Positions 1 to 7,000 of a stretch of 21,022 bases of DNA are shown piece by piece; within the stretch, counting starts at the first letter, position 1; each line of letters starts with the position of its first letter. The DNA is from JAMOQA01 sp964582785 (GTDB lineage Bacteria; Acidobacteriota; Polarisedimenticolia; J045): NCBI GenBank assembly GCA_964582785.1, contig CAZOTT010000041.1:1-21022 (forward strand), given 5' to 3'. The position numbers were made by a program, and so were the translations under genes. The notes under the pieces are model-generated. The model worked only from the letters and a program-made list of their open reading frames with translations. It was not told the DNA's origin and did not search any database.

Positions 1-15
1 CCCTCGCTCCCGCAT
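1..15 (-). CDS. start of a downstream gene, cut by the window edge; candidate immunity protein
   Basis: Reading the minus strand, the RHS stop codon (TAG, 31-29) is followed 13 bases later by ATG at 15-13, preceded by a strong Shine-Dalgarno run (GGGAGGA, 26-20) at about 4 bases. Only five codons are visible (M-R-E-R-G) before the window ends. A GTG in frame directly before the ATG (18-16) is an alternative start. Position is the only clue to function: in polymorphic toxin loci the cognate immunity gene normally sits immediately 3' of the toxin tip, in the same direction and often closely coupled. The ribosome-binding site and spacing are seen; the immunity role is inference. It could also be an unrelated operon partner. 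Confidence 0.5.
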
Positions 16-28
16 CACTTCCTCCCTC

Positions 29-1006
29 CTACCATCCCAGCACCTCCCCCACCCACTCCATCGCCTCCCGCGCACTCCTCTCCCCCTTCGTTGCGTCCTC
101 CCACGGCAGCAGCCCCCTCACCGCCGCCGGATCCTGCTTCCGCAGGAGGTCGAGCACCGTGGGGTCGCCATGCCAGTCACTGTTTCTGAAGCCCCAATTC
201 AAATTCTGTTCACCTATACCGTACCGCTGCCGGTACACGTTCTCCGCCACCAGCGCCAGGTCGTGCGCATACAAGCCGCCATCGATTCCGACCAGCCGCC
301 ACTTCTGCCTGGCATACACCTCTGTCGTCTCGTGCATCAGCGTCGCCTGCATCTCCGGGATCGACTGGGCCCTCACCCTGATCGCCCTGCTCCAACCCCC
401 CCACACGAGCGCCCACGCGCGCGCCCATCCCTCCAACGAAAGCGTCTCGCTCTTCTTCGTCTTCGTCACCTCGATCGTCCTCACCTCCCCGAGCTTCGCC
501 CGCGGACCGTCGAACAGCGGGTCCCCCGCGTTCGCTTCCGCCTGCGCACCCAGGATCACGTACGCCGCCATCGCGTCCAGCTTCGCACGCGAGGCCTCCT
601 CTTCCGACCCGAACGAATCGTCCGCCTGCACCTTCACCCGTAGCGCCCCCACGTCCCTCGCATGGCTGATCGCGTCCCTGAACCTCCTCGCCGCGGGCTC
701 CAGGATCCCCTGCACCGTCTCTTCGTTCGCCCCGTTCTTCGCCGCCTCGTTCGCCCGGTTCCGCGCCTCCTTCCATGCCTGCGCCGCCTTCAGCAGGTCG
801 TCCTTCGCCATCGCGATCGCCGCGCGCGACCCCTTCTTTTCCCGGGGGAACCCGAACAGCCGCGCAAACCACGCCAGCCATCCCGTGCCCGGTTCCCCCG
901 TCAGCGGGTCGTCCGTCCGCACCCCGTCCACCAGTACCTGCCCGATGAAGTCCCCCGCGCGCTGACGCGTTCCCCCGGACAGCCCCGGCATCAGCAGGTC
1001 CGCCGC
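29..1006 (-). other. C-terminal variable tip of the RHS protein (putative toxin domain)
   Basis: This encodes residues 2978-3302, directly after the core-ending DPTGL. It starts with a Gly/Thr linker, then a charged, Ala-rich helical stretch (about 3040-3110, with KKGSRAAIAMAKDDLLKAAQ), then a compact C-terminal part. The latter contains LMHETTEVYARQKW (His3202, Glu3203, Glu3206) and, about 20 residues on, YAHDLALVAENVYRQRYG (His3225, Asp3226, Glu3232). Two facing helices with His/Glu pairs suggest a metal site, but the pattern is HExxE and not the HExxH of classical zinc proteases, so I do not call a protease. The bases here, notably 175-230, are visibly more AT-rich than the RHS shell. Position makes a toxin tip likely; the biochemical activity is not determined. 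Confidence 0.65.
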
Positions 1007-4000
1007 CAGCCCGGTCGGGTCCACCCACAGCGTCGGCGAGCTTCCCACGTACCCGTACAGGTTCAGGCCCCCCGACTCCCCCACCGGGTCCTGCTCCAGG
1101 AACCGACCCAGCTCCGCGTCGTACCACCGCGCGCCCATCCGGTACAGGCCCGCCTCCCCGTCCCTCCACGCCCCCGCGTAGCCGTAGGGCACGCTCACGC
1201 CGGGGCCCGACCACGACGGCAGCCGCTCCTCCTCGCCGTACGGACCGTACGTGGTCCGGCCCGTCACCTCGACCACTCCTTCCACTTCCCTCGTCGTCAG
1301 CACCACCGACCCCACCCGGTCGACGTGGGCATACTCCGCCACCGACCACGACCCCCCACTGCCGGACTCCGAGCGCACCAGGCGATCGCCCAGCCACACG
1401 TTCCGCCGCACCCCCTCCGCCGTCTCGCCCTCGACCTTCACCTCGACCACCGTGCGATCCCCGTCCCGCACGTACCACGTCCGGCGACCGCTCCCGTCCT
1501 CCCGGAACGCCAGCCGGCCCTCCGTGTCGTACCCGTACCGCGCGATCCACTCCACTCCGCCCGGTACCTCCCGCTGCACCCCGACCAGCCGGCCCAGGCC
1601 GTCGTGCACGTACCGCCGCCACTCCCCACCGGCCTTCCGCCGCCAGAGGAAACCCCGCACGTCGTCGTGCTCCACCTCGTCCAGGTCCAGCACCCCGTCC
1701 CCGTCCGCGTCCTCCGCCGACGTCCAGCCCAGGTACGCGTTCACCGGGTCGATCTCCTGCTCCGGCACGCCGTCCGCACCCCGGTCCCCCTCCCAGTGCT
1801 TCCGCCAGTTCCCCTGCCCGTCCAGTTGCCACGTGTGCGACGCGGTGACGTCGCCGGGCGAAACCTCCTCCGCCGACTCGTCCCACAGCCCCTGCCGGAA
1901 GCCCGTCAGCCGGCCCGCCTCGTCGTACTGGTACTCCTGCCCCTCCCGCTCCGGGCCTACCCGCCCGTGCGACCACACCACGTGCGTCACCCGGTCCCCG
2001 GCGTCGTAGCCGATCTCCTCCTCGTACAGCGGATCGCCCCCGCCCGGGCTCCACACCAGGCCCCCCGTCCGCCGCAGCGCCCCGTCCCACAGCGTCTCCA
2101 CGCCCCCGTCCGTCTCCCGGTACCCCCGCCATTCGGTCCCATCCCCGTAGCGGGCCCGCACCACCCGCGACGCCCCCACGTACTCCAGTTCCACCGGCAC
2201 CGGCCCGGGCGACGCCCCCAGCCGGACCACCCGGTCCAGCCTGTCGTAGTCGTACTCCAGGACCAGCCCGCCGCCGGCTTCCGGGTACCGCACCTCCGTC
2301 CGACGGCCCAGCGCGTCGTAGGTCCACCCCACCGTCCAGCCACCATCCTCGGGACCGACCGTCTCCGACAGGGGAAGCCCCCCGCTGTCGTACGTCCGCC
2401 GCACCACGACCTCGTACGCCTCCCCCGCCAGCACTCCCCGCGACTCGCTGCGCACGACCCGGTCCAGCGCGTCGTACTCCCACCGGTCCTCCGTCACCCC
2501 GTCGTAGTGCTCCGCCGCCACCCCCAGCAGCGTCACCGCCCGCGCCGTCCGCCGGCCCGCCTGGTCCCAGCTCCCGCTGATCCTCACGCAGCCGGTGCCT
2601 TCCTCGCCGCACACGCCCCCACCGGACGCCCACGTCGTCTCGACCAGCCGGCCCAGCGCGTCGTACGCCAGCCGCTGTTCCCGGCCGTTCGGCAGCCGCC
2701 GCAGCACGCGCCGGCCGGCGCCGTCGTACCGGTACTCCGTCCGCTGCACCGGCGCCCCTTCCCCCGCCCGGTCCGGGTCCACCTCGATCCACCGCAGGCG
2801 GCCGGCCACGTCGTAACCGTACCGCACCTCCCGCCACGGGTCGGACCACGCCGGCGCCTCGCCGATCCGCCGGCGCTCCTTCACCTTCCGGCCGTACCCG
2901 TCGTACTCGTACCTCGTCTCGTACGTCCCGGGCTCGGTTCCCGGGGGCACCCGCTCCCACGACACCAGGCCCCGCCCGTCGTAGCCCCGGCGCACCTCCC
3001 GCTCCTCGCCCGTCCCCGGGTCCGGCAGCACCACCGCCACCGGCCGCCCCAGGCCGTCGTAGCGGAAGCCCGTCTCCACCACCCGGCCTCCCGGCTCCCA
3101 CGAGCTCCCCGGCTCCACCAGCCGCTTCACCGTCACCCGGCCCAGCAGGTTCCGCTCGTACTCCACCGCGTTCCCCAGGGGATCCCGCACCCGGGCCCGG
3201 CGGCCCAGGCCGTCCAGCTCGATCTCCGTCACCCGCCAGCCCCGGCCCGGCTCCAGCTCCGCCTCCCGGACCTTCCGCCCCAGCCCGTCCCGTCCCGCCC
3301 GGACCCGCATCCAGGCGCACGAGCCGTTCCCTTCCAGCGGGCACTCCGCCGGCAGCCACTCCCCGCCCAGCGACCGCGCCGATCGCTCTTCCAGCACCCG
3401 GCCCGCGCCGTCACGCTCCCACTGCGACCACCCGTACAGCCGCACCTCGGCGTCTCCACCGCCTTCCGCACGCTCGTATCCGCGCACCTTGCGCTCCGAC
3501 ACCTTTCCCCATCGATCGTACCAGCTCTCCACCTCCCGCAGCGTCTCCGTGCACTCCGGCGCGGTATCCCCCCCGCGCGCCGCCGAGCGGCACACCCGCT
3601 CCACCCGCACCCGGTCCAGGCCGTCGTACTCGTACCGCACGGTCCGGCCCACCGTCTCCTCCGCCGTCCCGTCACCCGCGGGTTCGCCGCCGGTTTCCTG
3701 TACGGCGACCACCCTTCCCGCCGCGTCCCGCCACGTCCGCCGCCCGCTCCACGGGCCCGACGGCTCCTCCGCCAGCGGGTCGGCCTGGGCCTCCGCCCAC
3801 AGCCGCTCCTCCACCAGGCGGTTCAGCGCGTCCCACTCCCGCGTCACGACCGACCAGCCCTCCGGCGACGCCTCCACCAGGCGGGCCTCCCGCACCACGT
3901 TCCCCAGCTCGTCCCGGCGGTACAGGTGCCGGGACGCCGTCCCCGTCCCCGTCCACGCCTTCCCCACCGCCGCCGGCGCCCCCGCCAGCCACGACGAGTC

Positions 4001-7000
4001 GGGCCAGCTCGTCTCCTCCGCCAGCAGGTGCGTCTCCTCGTCGTAGCTCCACTCCGTCAGCTGCCCGTGCTCCTCCCCGCCGTCCGTCCATTCCACCCGC
4101 CGCTGCAGGAGACGCCCCGCCGCGTCGTACCGGTAGCGGGTGACGGCACCCCGGGTGCTCCCGTCCCCCGACTCCGTCCACTCCGCCAGCAGGCGGCCCC
4201 GGTAGTCGAACTCCTTCCGCGAGACCACCCACCGGTCCGCGTCCTGCTGCCGCAGGACCCGCGTCACGTTCCCCCACCCGTCGTACCCGTACCGCTCCCG
4301 CGACAGCAGCACGCCCTCCCCGGGATCCCCGTCCCCCGTCGCCGGGCACGGCACGTCCTCCCCCAGCACTTCCCGCTGGGCAAGCCGCCCGTGGGCGTCC
4401 CGGCTCCCCGGGCCCGGGCCGGCCTCGCCCGGTGCCAGCCAGTGCAGGCACTCCCGCCGCACGAAGGTCCGTGCGCCGCCACCGGACGACGCGATCCACG
4501 TCGTCCTCGCCACCGGCAGGCCTTCCCCGTTGTAGGACGTGGTCACGAGCGGCCGTTCCGCCGGGTCCACCGGTTCCTTCTCCCCGTCCGGCCCGACCCG
4601 CTCCGTCGTCCCCGGGCGCCACTCCTCCACCCGGGACAGCCACGGCCACGCGGCCCGCGCGTCCCCCGTGCCCCGGAACGGCAGGGGCTCCTCGCCGGTC
4701 CCCGCGAAGCCCCAGCGCTCCAGGTAGCGTTCCAGGTCCGGGTCGGATGTCTGCTCTCCCTCCTCTGCCGACGGCGCGGCCTCCTGCCAGCCCAGGACCA
4801 CCTCCGTCACGTCCGGCAGCAGGTTCCCGTCCCCGTCGCGGAAGGAGCAGTCCGGCTCCTCCCGGTCCGTCCGCTCGATCGGGCCCCGCGACAGCCGGAC
4901 CGCCCCCGTCAGCGGGTCCGACTCGTAGCAGTACCAGGTCGCCACCTCGCCGTGCGCGAAGCTCGCCGGCAGCTCCCCGTACTTCACCGGGTTCTCCACC
5001 GCCACGCCCCACCGCGGCCCGGAATAGACCCACACCTTCTCCGGCCGCGCGGTTCCTTCCTCTCCCTTCCCCCGCGGGGCCAGGGCCCGCGTCATCCGCC
5101 CGATCGAGTCGTACTCGTACTCCACCACGGACCCGTCGGGCCGCTCCACCCTCACCTCGTGCCCGTGTTCGTCGAAGACGTGGACCGTCCGGCGACCCGC
5201 CTCCGTCACCGTCGCCCGGGAGAACCGGTGGTTGCTCTCCTCGTAGTCGAACTCGACGACGTGGCTCGGCGTCTCGACCCGGTCCACGGTGTCCTTCTTC
5301 CGACCCCCGGAGTCCAGGTCGTAGTGGACCCCCAGCACCAGTTCCCCGGCACCGTTCCGCACTTCCCGCAGCCGCGTGTCCCACTCGAGCCCCGCCTCGC
5401 CCAGGTCGAACCCGTACCGGTACCGGGCCACGGTCTCCCCGTCCCCGTTCCCTCCGCCCGGTTCGCCCGCCGCGAACTCCACCGACTCCAGCAGGAACGG
5501 CCCCGACCCCCGGGGCGACCCGTACCCGTACCGCAGCCGCCGCACGCTCCATTCACCGCCCGGCGCCCGCTCCCGCACCTCCACCGACTCCACCAGGTGC
5601 TCGCAGCCGTGCTCCCCCACCTCGAACGTCGCCTCCGCCAGCAGCACCTTCGACGACCGGCACTCCTCCGCCCCGAGGGGATTCGTCCGGTCGTCGTCGT
5701 CGCAGCTCCACAGCTTCACCGATACCGGCTCCATCCAGGACGAACCGCATCCGGTGTCCTCCCCCCACTCCCGGCGCTCCCAGGAAATCTCCAGCGCCGC
5801 GCCCCCGGGCCGGGTCACCCGTACCGGGTACCCCCGCACGGTGAACAGCCCCGGCACCGCCGGCGGGTCCTGGAAGTCCTCGAACCGGATCACCGTCCCG
5901 TCCGGCCGCCGCACCTCGTAGAGCGCGTGTCCCGACCCGCCCGGCACGTACCGCACCATCCGCCCGTAGTCCTTCCGGGCGACGTCACCGTCGTCGAAGA
6001 GCCGCGGAAACGTGACGAAGCTCCCGTCCTCCCGGTACCACAGGATCACGTCCCCGCAGGTCGCGGGCAGCAGCCGCTCGTCGAGCAGCCCCAGGCTCCA
6101 CCCCATCCCGAGCAGGCCGCGCCGGGACGACTGGTGCCGGTAGGTCCGCGACAGCCGCAGGTCCACTCCCCCGCGCCCCGCCACCACCAGGTCCGTCACC
6201 CCGAACGCCAGCTCCCCGTTCGAGAGGCTCACCCCCAGCGGGTGCCGCGCCGGGTTCCGCAGCGGCTCCAGCGGCTGCGACCGCTGGTCCGGGCCGCAGG
6301 ACGCCCCGACGAACCCCCCGCTCGGGGTCTCGCACTCCTGCGGCAGCCCGAGGCACAGCTCGTCCCGTTCGCGGTCCCCCCGGGAGATCGCCTTCCTCAC
6401 CACCAGGCCCCCCGGGCACCGGACCATTCCAAGCTGCATGCCGGGGTGCTGGGCGCAGACCACCGGTACGCCCACCGAGAGCCCCCGCAGGGGCGGCAGC
6501 AGTTCCACGTCCCGGTCCCCGACCAGGCCCCGCTCCCGGTCCGGGTACGCCGGGGAGGGCAGCCCCGCCAGCGATCGCCGCGCCGCCTCTCCGCCGGGCA
6601 ACTCCGCCCACGCCAACCCCGCCAGGAGTTCCCTCCCCGGGAGGCGCAGCCCTCCCCTCGCGCCCTGTCCCCCCAGCTCGTCCTGCGCCACCGCCGGACG
6701 GCGCAGCAGCGGAACCTCGTCGAAGGACGAGTCCCGCCGGCCGGCCACCCACTCGCGCCAGCCTCCCGCGTCCAGGCGCCACCAGGCCCACTCCAGGCTC
6801 GGGGTCCACGCCGGGGATCCCGCCGTGCCGTCGTACGCCCCCAGGACGACGCCCGGCCCGGTCAGCCAGCGCCGCCTTTCCGCCGCCGTCCCGTCCGGCT
6901 CCCGGGCATCCAGGGCCACGGGGTCCCCGCCGCCGCCCGGCATCCACCGGAACCGGCGGACCTCGCGCCACTCCCCGTCCACCAGCTCCTCGACCCGGTC

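Noticed and set aside
210..3359. A 1049-codon minus-strand frame overlapping the RHS gene in another register.
   Set aside because: Gly/Ala/Arg-rich low-complexity translation without domains; a stop-poor shadow of the RHS frame.
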